Source: Acinetobacter sp. Ver3
GTDB taxonomy: Bacteria > Pseudomonadota > Gammaproteobacteria > Pseudomonadales > Moraxellaceae
Direction: 5' to 3'
Assembly: GCF_000632455.1 (NCBI RefSeq)
Contig: NZ_JFYL01000016.1
Location: 1-53,750, forward strand
Length of the DNA stretch: 53,750 nt
This document shows positions 8,229 to 17,584 of this stretch, in pieces (within the stretch, counting starts at the first letter, position 1; each line of letters begins with the position of its first letter). The position numbers and the translations under genes were made by a program. Under the pieces are notes generated by a model. It did no database searches. It had not been told where the DNA came from and worked only from the letters and a program-made list of their open reading frames with translations.

Positions 8229-9382
8229 GCAATTTAGCCAAAGATCAAACAGAGAGCTTGATTGATCTTGAAGAATTATGTCAAGAGATTAGACAGCGAG
8301 CGTGTTCAGGTGAATTTGACGAACAAGCATACGTGAGTCAAGACATTATTCAAAAACTGAAATCAATTGGGGTATATCGTGCTTTAGTTCCTAAACGTTT
8401 CGGTGGTGATGAGGTTTCACCGCGTACGTTTTGTGAACTTATTGAAAGGCTCTCCAAAGCAGATGGATCAGTAGGTTGGGTTGCAAGTTTTGGTATGAGC
8501 CCAGCTTATCTTGGGAGTTTACCTGAAGAGACACTTTCCGAACTTTATAAAAATGGTCCAGATATCGTTTTTGCTGGTGGAATTTTTCCACCGCAAGCTG
8601 CTCAAGTGACCGATGAGGGTTTAGTTGTAAAAGGCCGTTGGAAATTCTCAAGTGGTTGTAAAGGTGCAGATATCGTTGGTGTAGGCATTGCCCCGATCAA
8701 AGATAATGAATCTCATGGCTTACCACGTATGGCTGTCTTACCAGCGCATAAAGCGCAAATTGAAATGACGTGGGATACAGTAGGTTTAAAAGGCACAGGT
8801 AGTCACGATCTCATTGTCGATAATGTACTAGTACCTGAGCACTGGACTTTTGTTCGGGGTGAGCCATCTAAACTCAGCGAACCATTTTTCAAATATCCAT
8901 CTCTCTCTTTGGCGACACAAGTTCTCACTGTAGTCGGTATCGGCGTAGCCTCGGCGTCATTGGAAGAATTTAGAAAATTAGCTCCAGGTAAGTCGTCGAT
9001 TACTGGAGGTGCAGAAATTGCTAATCGACCTATCACTCAGTACGAATTTGCGAAAGCTGAAGCTGAGTTCCTAGCTGCAAGAACATGGTTCTACAACACC
9101 ATGGATATTGTATGGGAAGAAGTACTCAACGGACGAAAACCTGCGCCACATTTAATTAGTGATATGCGTCTATCTTGTACACATGCGGCAAGAGTCTGTG
9201 CAAAGGTCACCCGCAAAATGCAAATGTTAGCTGGCATGACTGCCATTTATACCAACCATCCATTTAGTCGCTTTGTGAATGACACGAATGTCGTTACACA
9301 GCATGCATTTATGGGTGATGCAACTTTACAAAATGCTGGTGCGATGAGCTTTGGGCTTAATCCGACACCTGGATATTTATAA
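8225..9382 (+). CDS. iacA: IAA monooxygenase IacA (acyl-CoA-dehydrogenase-fold flavoprotein)
   Basis: This 385-residue protein has the acyl-CoA-dehydrogenase fold used by two-component flavin monooxygenases (HpaB/HsaA/DszC-type). The FAD/FMN-binding middle domain (W-x-FSSGCKGADI and the GTGSHD stretch near residues 190-200) and the C-terminal helical domain are recognisable. IacA carries out the first attack on the indole ring of indole-3-acetate, using reduced flavin from a partner reductase, here probably IacG. The true start is the ATG at 8225, preceded by an excellent AAGGAGGTGG; a longer upstream frame exists but is unlikely. The start overlaps the iacH stop (ATGA). IacA enzymes can also turn indole into indigo-type pigments. 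Confidence 0.92.
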   Translation: MSNLAKDQTESLIDLEELCQEIRQRACSGEFDEQAYVSQDIIQKLKSIGVYRALVPKRFGGDEVSPRTFCELIERLSKADGSVGWVASFGMSPAYLGSLPEETLSELYKNGPDIVFAGGIFPPQAAQVTDEGLVVKGRWKFSSGCKGADIVGVGIAPIKDNESHGLPRMAVLPAHKAQIEMTWDTVGLKGTGSHDLIVDNVLVPEHWTFVRGEPSKLSEPFFKYPSLSLATQVLTVVGIGVASASLEEFRKLAPGKSSITGGAEIANRPITQYEFAKAEAEFLAARTWFYNTMDIVWEEVLNGRKPAPHLISDMRLSCTHAARVCAKVTRKMQMLAGMTAIYTNHPFSRFVNDTNVVTQHAFMGDATLQNAGAMSFGLNPTPGYL

Positions 9383-9406
9383 ATGACCGAAAAGAAGGAA
9401 ATCGAA

Positions 9407-9766
9407 ATGGAAGCTAAAAAATCATTACGCGTATTGTTCTGTATGGGGATTAACCAAAACTTCTTTGATGCAGAGCCAGCAGAAGCAAAAGCAGTATGGG
9501 CAGCATTTGGTGAAATGTGGAATGGTATCCATGATTTACCTGGCGTGCATGTATACGGCAACTTAGATGATGATCAAAGCATGGTAGGTGCAAGTACGGG
9601 TTGGCCTTGGACAACCTATTTATTGGCTGATGTACCTGATATTGAAACAGTTCATGCTGCATGTAACTTATTCCGTACGACTGTGGTCGGAGAAGGTCCA
9701 TATAAACTTTGGAAGTATTGCAAAGTTGAAGCAAGAGTTGGTCGTGAATTAATTATTCAACGATAA
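9407..9766 (+). CDS. iacB: IacB, small protein of the IAA pathway
   Basis: This is a small protein of about 119 residues with no enzyme motif that I recognise. The composition (VLFCMGINQNFFDAEPAEAKAVWAAFGEMW followed by a compact alpha/beta C-terminus) and its place directly after iacA match IacB. An ATG at 9383 abuts the iacA stop, but AAGGAAAT at 9396-9403 favours the in-frame ATG at 9407; the longer form would be 127 residues. A ferredoxin-like, dabb-type fold is plausible but not demonstrable here. IacB is part of every full iac cluster, and its biochemical role is not firmly known. Confidence 0.82.
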   Translation: MEAKKSLRVLFCMGINQNFFDAEPAEAKAVWAAFGEMWNGIHDLPGVHVYGNLDDDQSMVGASTGWPWTTYLLADVPDIETVHAACNLFRTTVVGEGPYKLWKYCKVEARVGRELIIQR

Positions 9767-9776
9767 GGATATCGAT

Positions 9777-10313
9777 ATGGTCGACTCTAATGAACTCAAA
9801 AGCATTCTTCAACGTCTTCAAAAGTTGGAAGCGCAGAATCAAATTCGTAATTGCCTAAATCGCTATATGGAAATTTGTGATGAACTTAATCAAAACACAA
9901 ATTTAGAAGCGCTGATGGATTTATTTGATCCTGAGTGTATTTGGGAGGGGGTAGGGAAAAAATACGCCCAGTCATTTGGTCGACTTGAGTCTTGGCAGGC
10001 AGTATATGACATGTTTAAAACATACACGCTGAAGGACTCGCATTTTGTTATGAATGCACATTTTGTGAATTCTGAACAAATTTATATTGATGGTGATGTG
10101 GCTGTTGGTCACTGGTTGATGTTGCAAACATCAACTTTCAAAACGGGTGCAAGCCACTTGAATGCAGCCAAACTGACAATCCGTTTTAAGCAACAAAATA
10201 ATGGCATTTGGAAAATCAAACACTTCCAAACAGAAAATATTTTCAGTCGACCAGTAACGCATTGGACCAGTGATGATGAGTTACCAGTACCGCAATCAAA
10301 TTTAGTCGGTTGA
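9777..10313 (+). CDS. iacI: IacI, SnoaL-like NTF2-fold protein
   Basis: The 178-residue protein has the SnoaL-like/NTF2 fold pattern: an N-terminal helix pair (QIRNCLNRYMEICDE), an LMDLFDPECIWEG strand and a C-terminal sheet ending in WKIKHFQTENIF. Such cofactor-free domains act as isomerases, hydrolases or oxygenase-like enzymes. In iac clusters IacI takes part in processing the oxidised indole intermediate. Here it lies between iacB and iacC, the order known for Acinetobacter (HABICDEFG). AAGGAT lies six bases before the ATG. No catalytic residue can be named with certainty. Confidence 0.87.
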   Translation: MVDSNELKSILQRLQKLEAQNQIRNCLNRYMEICDELNQNTNLEALMDLFDPECIWEGVGKKYAQSFGRLESWQAVYDMFKTYTLKDSHFVMNAHFVNSEQIYIDGDVAVGHWLMLQTSTFKTGASHLNAAKLTIRFKQQNNGIWKIKHFQTENIFSRPVTHWTSDDELPVPQSNLVG

Positions 10314-10340
10314 GTTGCATAAACAGTTATAAGGGAATAC

Positions 10341-11621
10341 ATGATGAATAGTGCAATACCAGTTCAAAATATTGAAATTGATTACAATGAATTAGTTCAA
10401 AGTGACCGAGTGCATACCTCTTTATATAAAGATGCACAAATCTTTGAAGATGAAATGGAAAAAATTTTCTACAGCACTTGGGTTTGGGTTGCTCATGCAA
10501 GTGAAATTCCAGATGCTGGAAGTTATAAAACGATTAATATTGGTAAACAACCTGTAGTTGCTGTACGAGATCGTAAGAAAAAAGTCCACGTTTTACTCAA
10601 CCGCTGTCGCCATCGTGCTGCTACAGTTTGTGAGCATAAAAAAGGCAAAACAAATAGCTTTGTATGTCCATATCATGGTTGGAGTTACGCTTTGGATGGT
10701 ACATTGCGTGGCGTTCCTTCACCTGAAAGTTATGGCGAATGTTTAGATAAATCTGAATTTCCACTGATCAGCCTACGTGTAGAAGAATATAACGGCATGA
10801 TCTTTGCGACCTTCAAAGACGATATTGAGCCATTAGAAGACTTTTTAGGTGCTGCGAAAAAGTGGATTGATCTATTCATGAAGCAAGGCGCAGGTTATCC
10901 AGTCAAAGTATTAGGTGAACATCGTTTTACATTCCCAGGTAACTGGAAAATTCAGTTGGAAAATACAACTGACGCATATCATTTCCCATTAGTTCATAAA
11001 TCATTCTTAAGTTCTGTAGACGAAAAAACAGAAGAGCTTTTCAACTTTGAAAACCAACCAGGCTATGTTGAAGATCTAGGAAATGGTCACAGTGTGATGG
11101 TGATGATTCCAGAATTGGTAGATCTTGATGAAGAGTTGATGGAGCGACCAATCCAAGAGCGTTTTGAAGAACTTGCCCAAGCGCTACGTGAAGAAGGTCA
11201 TGAGGAACTTGAAGTTCGTCGAATTTGCCGAGCTGTCGGTGGTTCGGGCTTTAACTTAAATATTTTCCCTAACATTGCATGTTCTATGGCGTTCTTCCGT
11301 GTAATGCAACCATTAGCGGTAGATAAAACTGAAATTCACCACTCAGTGATTACGATGGATGGTGGACCACAAATTGCCAACCAATATCGCCTACGTCTAC
11401 ATGAACATTTCCAAGGTCCTTTCGGTTTTGGTACGCCAGATGATGCGGAAGCTTGGGAGCGTGTACAGCATGGTGCAAATGCGGGCAATGATCTTTGGAT
11501 CATGTTGAACCGTGGTTTACCAGGAGAAGTCAAAACTGAAGATGGTCTGAAGAGTGACGTGAGTGCTGAAACAGGCATGCGTGGCGCTTACCAACAATGG
11601 AAAAAGTTGATGACGGCTTAA
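10341..11621 (+). CDS. iacC: IacC, Rieske non-haem iron oxygenase large subunit
   Basis: This 426-residue ring-hydroxylating oxygenase alpha subunit has a Rieske [2Fe-2S] site, C-x-H (C89, H91) and C-x-x-H (C109, H112). The mononuclear iron site is ENTTDAYHFPLVH (D211, H214, H219), with the third ligand Asp probably in NAGNDLWIML near residue 383. With IacD and the reductase IacF it forms the three-part oxygenase that converts the late IAA intermediate (dioxindole-3-acetate stage) towards catechol. Two ATG codons begin the frame (10341, 10344) with AAGGGAA upstream. All expected ligands are present, so it should be active. Confidence 0.93.
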   Translation: MMNSAIPVQNIEIDYNELVQSDRVHTSLYKDAQIFEDEMEKIFYSTWVWVAHASEIPDAGSYKTINIGKQPVVAVRDRKKKVHVLLNRCRHRAATVCEHKKGKTNSFVCPYHGWSYALDGTLRGVPSPESYGECLDKSEFPLISLRVEEYNGMIFATFKDDIEPLEDFLGAAKKWIDLFMKQGAGYPVKVLGEHRFTFPGNWKIQLENTTDAYHFPLVHKSFLSSVDEKTEELFNFENQPGYVEDLGNGHSVMVMIPELVDLDEELMERPIQERFEELAQALREEGHEELEVRRICRAVGGSGFNLNIFPNIACSMAFFRVMQPLAVDKTEIHHSVITMDGGPQIANQYRLRLHEHFQGPFGFGTPDDAEAWERVQHGANAGNDLWIMLNRGLPGEVKTEDGLKSDVSAETGMRGAYQQWKKLMTA

Positions 11622-11631
11622 GGGGAAGAGC

Positions 11632-12117
11632 ATGAAAATTAATTTAAATCTTTTGAACGAAGTAACAGCATTCATTTGGGCTGAAGCTGACATGTTAGAC
11701 CATTCAGAGTATCAAGCATGGTTAAGTTTATGGAATGAAAATGGCAAATACATCATTCCAATTGATCCATCATTGACAGATTACGAAAACCATTTGAACT
11801 ATGCATATGACAATCACCACATGCGTCAATTACGTGTAGAGCGTTTAGAAAATGGTGAAGCAATCTCGACAGCTCCTAAGGCCAATACTGTTCGAAGCTT
11901 GTCACGTGTGCGAATTATTGAAGAAACTGATCACAAGATAATTTTACGCTGTGCACAAAATTTAAGAGAGTTCCGAAAAGAGAATTTGCGTCATTACACT
12001 GCTGATGTGATTTATGAGCTAGTACGTCAAGAGAATGGTGAACTCAAAATAGACCGTAAAATTATCAATCTAGTCAATTCGACAGATACCTTAGCTGGTA
12101 TCAGTTACATTCTATAG
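11632..12117 (+). CDS. iacD: IacD, ring-hydroxylating oxygenase small subunit
   Basis: The 161-residue protein matches the oxygenase beta-subunit family (SnoaL-like cone fold). An early helix is followed by the LWNENGKYIIPID strand and the conserved pattern of a structural, non-catalytic subunit. It lies 10 bp behind iacC with GGGGAAGAGC as ribosome site, so production of the two subunits is balanced. It assembles with IacC as an alpha3beta3-type oxygenase. Length is typical (about 155-180 residues). Confidence 0.9.
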   Translation: MKINLNLLNEVTAFIWAEADMLDHSEYQAWLSLWNENGKYIIPIDPSLTDYENHLNYAYDNHHMRQLRVERLENGEAISTAPKANTVRSLSRVRIIEETDHKIILRCAQNLREFRKENLRHYTADVIYELVRQENGELKIDRKIINLVNSTDTLAGISYIL

Positions 12118-12126
12118 GAGGTGACC

Positions 12127-12864
12127 ATGTCACATGTTGTTTTGGTTACTGGTGCTGCCTCTGGTTTAGGTAATGTGATTGCTGAATATTTTGCTAAACA
12201 AGGGCATCAAGTTATTTTAACTGCAAGTACCTTAGAAAAAGCGGAAAGCGCTAAAGCTGCGAGTCAGTATCCATCGCAGATGTATCCCTTAAAACTGGAT
12301 ATATCAGTAGAGCAGGACTTTAGAGATGCAGTGAGTTGGATTGAAACTCATTTCAACAAGTTGGATGTTTTAATCAATAACGCCACAGTAACTAAAGCAA
12401 CTCCTGTCCTTGAAATCACTGCGAGTGATTTTGATTGGGTGACACAAGTCAACCAACGAGGAACCTTTCAGTCATGTCAAATTATTGGTCAATATATGGC
12501 ATCTAAAGGCTTTGGTCGAATTATCAACATGGCTTCGTTGGCTGGTCAGAATGGTGGTACTGCAACAGGAGCACATTATGCAGCTTCAAAAGGGGCAATC
12601 GTAACTTTGACTAAAATTTTTGCAAAAGAATTTGCCGCTAAAGGTGTGACGGTAAATGCCGTAGCACCAGGACCAATGGAGTCTCCAATAGTACACAGCG
12701 TTGTTTCAGATGAAAAAATGGAAGCGTTTATCAATAACATTCCTGTCAAGGCTTTAGGCAGTATGAGTTTTATCGCTGAAACTTGTGCTTTGTTAGCATC
12801 CCCACAAGCAGCTTTTGTGACAGGAGCAACATGGGATATTAACGGAGGACTATTTATGCGCTAA
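12127..12864 (+). CDS. iacE: IacE, short-chain dehydrogenase/reductase
   Basis: This is a classical SDR of 245 residues. The NAD(P)-binding motif TGAASGLG lies near the N-terminus, NNA in the middle, the catalytic tyrosine and lysine in YAASKG, and a serine in NMASLAG. IacE works with IacA in the early pathway, oxidising the hydroxylated indole-3-acetate on the way to dioxindole-3-acetate. The frame is also open from a GTG at 12121, but that codon lies inside the AGGAGGTG ribosome site, so the ATG at 12127 is the start. A CTAAGC/GCTTAG hairpin overlaps its stop codon (12861-12876). Confidence 0.9.
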   Translation: MSHVVLVTGAASGLGNVIAEYFAKQGHQVILTASTLEKAESAKAASQYPSQMYPLKLDISVEQDFRDAVSWIETHFNKLDVLINNATVTKATPVLEITASDFDWVTQVNQRGTFQSCQIIGQYMASKGFGRIINMASLAGQNGGTATGAHYAASKGAIVTLTKIFAKEFAAKGVTVNAVAPGPMESPIVHSVVSDEKMEAFINNIPVKALGSMSFIAETCALLASPQAAFVTGATWDINGGLFMR

Positions 12865-12876
12865 GCATTTGCTTAG
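12861..12876 (+). other. Small hairpin at the iacE stop codon
   Basis: CTAAGC and GCTTAG form a 6-bp stem with an ATTT loop, with no T-tract. It may stabilise the upstream message or pace translation rather than end transcription. Confidence 0.35.
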
Positions 12877-12893
12877 TCATAAAGGGGAACATT

Positions 12894-13847
12894 ATGAACG
12901 AAAAATACTCCGTAATTGTCAATAAAAGATCAGTAGAAGCGGAAAATGTTGTTGTCTTAGATTTAATTTCAGCAACTGAGTCTCCATTACCTGAAATCGA
13001 AGCTGGATCACATATCGATCTATTCCTGCCTAATGGTTTAATCCGTCAGTATTCTCTATGTCAAGATCCTAGTTTAAAAGGTGTTTTTCGATTAGGGATC
13101 TTAAAAGACGAAGCATCAAGAGGGGGATCACTGTCGGCCTTTAATGACATCTTTGAAGGGATGCAACTACAAGTCAGCCATCCTAAAAATTTGTTCCCAT
13201 TGTTAGATGCATCTCACAGCATTTTAGTTGGTGGTGGTATTGGGATTACACCGTTAATTACCATGGCTTATGATTTATTGAATAACAATAAGTCATTTGA
13301 ATTGCATTATTGTGCAGCTTCCAAACAAACCGCTGCATTTGTAGATGAAATCAAGCAAGGTCCCTTAGCGAGTTATACAACTTTCCATTTTAAAGATGAT
13401 GGTGCAAATCATCGTGAATTTTTTGATCACGCAATGAAAGATATTGCCAAAGATTCACATTTATATACCTGTGGTCCTAATGGATTTATGGATTGGATTA
13501 TTAATCTTGCTGAGTCTAAGGGTTTTAGTTCCGATCAATTACATAAAGAATATTTTCAGGTAGATATTGATTTGGGTGGCGCTGGTTTCGAAGTTGTTGC
13601 ACAACAAAGTGGTAAAACGATTCAAGTAGCTCCAGAGGAAACTATTCTGCAAGCTTTAGCGCGAGAAGGGATTAAAGTCGAGTTATCGTGCGAACAGGGC
13701 GTTTGTGGAACGTGTATGTGTGATGTGCTTGAAGGCGAACCCGATCATCGAGACGTCTACTTTACTGACGAAGAAAAAGAAAGTAATGAGCAGATTTTAG
13801 TGTGTTGTTCTCGATCAAAAACACCGAGATTAGTTTTAGATATTTAA
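12894..13847 (+). CDS. iacF: IacF, oxygenase reductase with C-terminal plant-type ferredoxin domain
   Basis: The 317-residue protein is a class IA phthalate-dioxygenase-reductase type enzyme. It has a flavin-binding barrel (about 1-100, RQYSLCQ), an NAD-binding domain (about 105-220, GGGIGITPLI and YTCGPNGFM), and a C-terminal [2Fe-2S] domain with CEQGVCGTC and a last cysteine in LVCCS. It passes electrons from NAD(P)H to the IacCD Rieske oxygenase. GGGGAAC lies upstream of the ATG. All four cluster cysteines are present. Family relatives include VanB and CarE. Confidence 0.92.
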   Translation: MNEKYSVIVNKRSVEAENVVVLDLISATESPLPEIEAGSHIDLFLPNGLIRQYSLCQDPSLKGVFRLGILKDEASRGGSLSAFNDIFEGMQLQVSHPKNLFPLLDASHSILVGGGIGITPLITMAYDLLNNNKSFELHYCAASKQTAAFVDEIKQGPLASYTTFHFKDDGANHREFFDHAMKDIAKDSHLYTCGPNGFMDWIINLAESKGFSSDQLHKEYFQVDIDLGGAGFEVVAQQSGKTIQVAPEETILQALAREGIKVELSCEQGVCGTCMCDVLEGEPDHRDVYFTDEEKESNEQILVCCSRSKTPRLVLDI

Positions 13848-13854
13848 TAGTTGA

Positions 13855-14859
<1,005 letters not shown>

Positions 14860-14868
14860 ATCTAATTG

Positions 14869-14899
14869 GGCTAAATGTTAGATCATTTGGCCTTTTTTT
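14869..14899 (+). terminator. Rho-independent terminator of the iac operon
   Basis: GGCTAAATG and CATTTGGCC form a 9-bp stem (one G-T pair) with a 6-base loop, followed by seven T residues. Confidence 0.85.
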
Positions 14900-14960
14900 C
14901 AATCTATGAAGATTTAAAAGGGATTTAATTATTAATTAAGGTATATAAATATACTTAAAA

Positions 14961-15021
14961 GAAAATTGAATTTTCTATGGAATTGGAAAAGAATTGGGTT
15001 GAATATATGAAATTTCATATA
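14961..15021. promoter_or_regulatory. Palindromes in the promoter region of the porin-transporter operon
   Basis: A perfect 18-bp palindrome (TATATGAAATTTCATATA) covers 15004-15021, 65 bp before the porin start. A second, GAAAATT-G-AATTTTC, lies at 14961-14975. A third, weaker one (GTATAT-AA-ATATAC) lies just upstream at 14941-14954. Their size and spacing suit operator sites for a dimeric regulator, but no regulator gene adjoins. Confidence 0.45.
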
Positions 15022-15085
15022 GCTGAATAGAAAAAATTAAACAGGGTTGAGTGAGAAAATCAGTAAAAAACTAAGGGGAAGTTGA

Positions 15086-16321
15086 GTGAAAAAGTTACCT
15101 ACATTTGCAATACTAGCAATTTGCTGTAATACAGCAGTTTATGCGGACTTGGTAAAAGATAGTCAAACGACAATAAATTTAAGAAATTTCTTTATTGATC
15201 GAAATAACACAACACAGCCTGATGTTGGTAGTTGGTCACAAGCATTAGGTCTAAAGTTTAGTTCAGGTTATACCAATACACCCGTTCAGGTGGGTTTTGA
15301 CGTGACTTCAAGTTACGCACTAAGATTATCAAATCATAATGCTGAAAGGTCTGATTCGATCTTACCATTTGATCCCATAAAAAATGAGCAAGAACGTAGT
15401 TATAATAAATTTGGTGCAACCTTAAAGCTGAAATATAAAGATTCTGAGCTATTAGTTGGGGAACTTTCGCCAAGAACACCTGTTGCATTTATTGATGATT
15501 CACGTCAGTTGGTGACAACATATGCTGGTGCGGCATTTGAAACGAAAGCGATTCAAAATTTAAAATTTTCAGCTGGAAGAATCACTCATATAAACGCGCG
15601 TAATGATGATGAGTTTGAAAAACTAAGCTTGTTTGCACCAGGTAAAGCGAGAATAGAAAGTAATGGTTTAAGTTATGTTGGTTTAGACTATAATTTTAGC
15701 CCTAAAATTTCAGGCTCTTACTGGTTTGGTCAGTTGGAAGATATTTATAACCAACATTATCTAAATGCAGCATATAACACTCAAATTGGCGACTCTAAAA
15801 TCAAATTAGATGCACGTTATTTCCATAACAGTGAAGCTGGTGACAAATACTATGGAAATATAGATAGCAAAACATTTGGCGTTCAGGCCAACATTCAAAA
15901 TGGCTCACATAGTTTTGCTGCAGGTGTTCAAAAAAATTCCGGGGATACCAATTTTCCAACATTTGATGGATTCGCTCCTCAACCTTTCCTACATACTTGG
16001 TCAACTTTAGGTTTCATCAAACCTGAAGAACTTACTTATCATGCACTTTATTCTTATGACTTTAAAAATGTTGGTTTGCCGGGTTTAAGAACGACTTTGC
16101 GTTATTTATATGGCACGAACATAGAGCGTAATGGCCTACCAGATAATAAAGAGACTGAGGCTAATTTCATTGTCGGCTATACCGTTCCAGAAGGGTCTTT
16201 TAAAGGGTTGGGTATAGAATGGAGGTATATCGACACGACTACTAAATATGGTGCAGGAACAACCAATGGTAATGATTTTGTTGAAAATCGAATCATTACT
16301 ACATATAGCTATAAATTCTAA
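15086..16321 (+). CDS. OprD-family outer-membrane porin
   Basis: The 411-residue protein starts with a signal peptide (about 1-20, ending TAVYA) followed by an OprD-type beta-barrel. The typical early motif (SQTTINLRNFFIDRN), the alternating strands and a terminal aromatic residue (SYKF) are visible. OprD-family porins in Acinetobacter and Pseudomonas take up aromatic acids, dicarboxylates and basic amino acids. The start is GTG at 15086 with AAGGGGAA upstream. It opens the operon with an ABC importer, so porin and importer probably serve the same ligand across the two membranes. Confidence 0.87.
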   Translation: MKKLPTFAILAICCNTAVYADLVKDSQTTINLRNFFIDRNNTTQPDVGSWSQALGLKFSSGYTNTPVQVGFDVTSSYALRLSNHNAERSDSILPFDPIKNEQERSYNKFGATLKLKYKDSELLVGELSPRTPVAFIDDSRQLVTTYAGAAFETKAIQNLKFSAGRITHINARNDDEFEKLSLFAPGKARIESNGLSYVGLDYNFSPKISGSYWFGQLEDIYNQHYLNAAYNTQIGDSKIKLDARYFHNSEAGDKYYGNIDSKTFGVQANIQNGSHSFAAGVQKNSGDTNFPTFDGFAPQPFLHTWSTLGFIKPEELTYHALYSYDFKNVGLPGLRTTLRYLYGTNIERNGLPDNKETEANFIVGYTVPEGSFKGLGIEWRYIDTTTKYGAGTTNGNDFVENRIITTYSYKF

Positions 16322-16356
16322 TTACATAAACAGTTAATGGACAAACTGGAGATTAT

Positions 16357-17499
16357 ATGATGTTTAAAAAATTATTATTATCAACAAGCTTAATCGCAAT
16401 TGCCACTTATGCTCAAGCTGATATCACGATTGGAGTTGTGACATCATCATCCGGACCTGTAGCAATGGTAGGTATACCACAAAAAAATACAGTTGCTTTA
16501 TTACCTAAAAAAATTGGTAATGAAAATGTTCGATATATTTCTCTTGATGATGCGAGTGATCCTACAGCATCTGTCAAAGCTGTCGAGAAACTAATTAAAG
16601 AAAATAAAGTTGATGCAATTATTGGTCCTTCTGGTTCACCAAATGCTTCTGCAGTGATAGGGACAATTGCTAAAGCGAAAGTACCTCTTCTTGCACCTGT
16701 TGGTACTTCCTCGATTGTAATGCCAATGACGGATCAAAAAAAATGGGTGTTTAAGACCACTCAGAATGATGAAATTATCGCAGAAGCGCTTGTGCAAGAT
16801 ATGGTGAAGCGAAAAATTACAACTCTAGGATTTATCGGTACTGCTGATCCGTATGGAGAAAACTGGGGAAAAGTCTTAGCGAATTTAGCAAAGAAAAATG
16901 GGATTAAAATCGTTGCTCAAGAATCATTTCAACGTCAAGACACCTCTCTAACTGGTCAAGCGTTAAAACTCATAAGTAAAAAACCACAGGCAATTCTAGT
17001 TGCAGCACCAGGCAGTTCAGCAGTTCCTCCACAAACTGCTTTATATGATCGAGGCTATCGAGGGCAAATTTATCAAACGCATGGTGCGGCTTTAGATCAA
17101 TATTTAAAAATGGGTGGCAAGAAAGTAGAAAATACGATTTTAGCTGCCAGTTTAATGCTTGTTTTAAATGAAGTATCTAATACACATCCTTCTAAGAAAA
17201 TTGCTACTAAATATATCAATGATTATAAAGCAAAATATAAACAAACACCTGCAACCTTCGGGGCAAATGTGTATGACGCAGGTATTTTGCTTGAAAAAGC
17301 TGTACCGACTGCTTTGAAAAAAGCAAAGCCTGGCACAGTGCAATTCCGTGAAGCTCTACGTGATGCATTGGAATCTACAAAAGAAGTCGCAGGAACTCAA
17401 GGCGTGTATAACATGAGTCCATCTGATCATAGTGGATTTGACAAGCGTGGGCGTGAAATGATCATTGTTAAAAATGGTCAGTGGAAACTACTGAAGTAA
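16357..17499 (+). CDS. Periplasmic substrate-binding protein, LivK-type, of an ABC importer
   Basis: The 380-residue protein has a signal peptide (about 1-22, TYAQA) and a type I periplasmic-binding (Peripla_BP_6) fold. Recognisable parts are IGVVTSSSGPVAMVGIP at the first strand and VDAIIGPSGSPNASAVIGTIAKAKVPLLAPVG in the first lobe. Homologues in aromatic clusters bind aromatic acids, not only branched-chain amino acids. There is no lipobox, as expected for a Gram-negative periplasmic protein. Two ATG codons (16357, 16360) open the frame. It precedes the permease genes by 85 bp containing a hairpin. Confidence 0.87.
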   Translation: MMFKKLLLSTSLIAIATYAQADITIGVVTSSSGPVAMVGIPQKNTVALLPKKIGNENVRYISLDDASDPTASVKAVEKLIKENKVDAIIGPSGSPNASAVIGTIAKAKVPLLAPVGTSSIVMPMTDQKKWVFKTTQNDEIIAEALVQDMVKRKITTLGFIGTADPYGENWGKVLANLAKKNGIKIVAQESFQRQDTSLTGQALKLISKKPQAILVAAPGSSAVPPQTALYDRGYRGQIYQTHGAALDQYLKMGGKKVENTILAASLMLVLNEVSNTHPSKKIATKYINDYKAKYKQTPATFGANVYDAGILLEKAVPTALKKAKPGTVQFREALRDALESTKEVAGTQGVYNMSPSDHSGFDKRGREMIIVKNGQWKLLK

Positions 17500-17523
17500 A
17501 TTTAGCTTTTCATAAATGAACTC

Positions 17524-17547
17524 AGAGCGATATGCATATATCGCTCT
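17524..17547 (+). other. Intercistronic hairpin after the binding-protein gene
   Basis: AGAGCGATA and TATCGCTCT form a 9-bp perfect stem with a 6-base loop, without a T-tract. Such hairpins often protect the 3' end of a highly expressed binding-protein message and lower expression of the membrane genes behind it. Confidence 0.55.
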
Positions 17548-17584
17548 AGGTAAATTCATCCTCAAAAAAGGGTAGGAAGATGTT

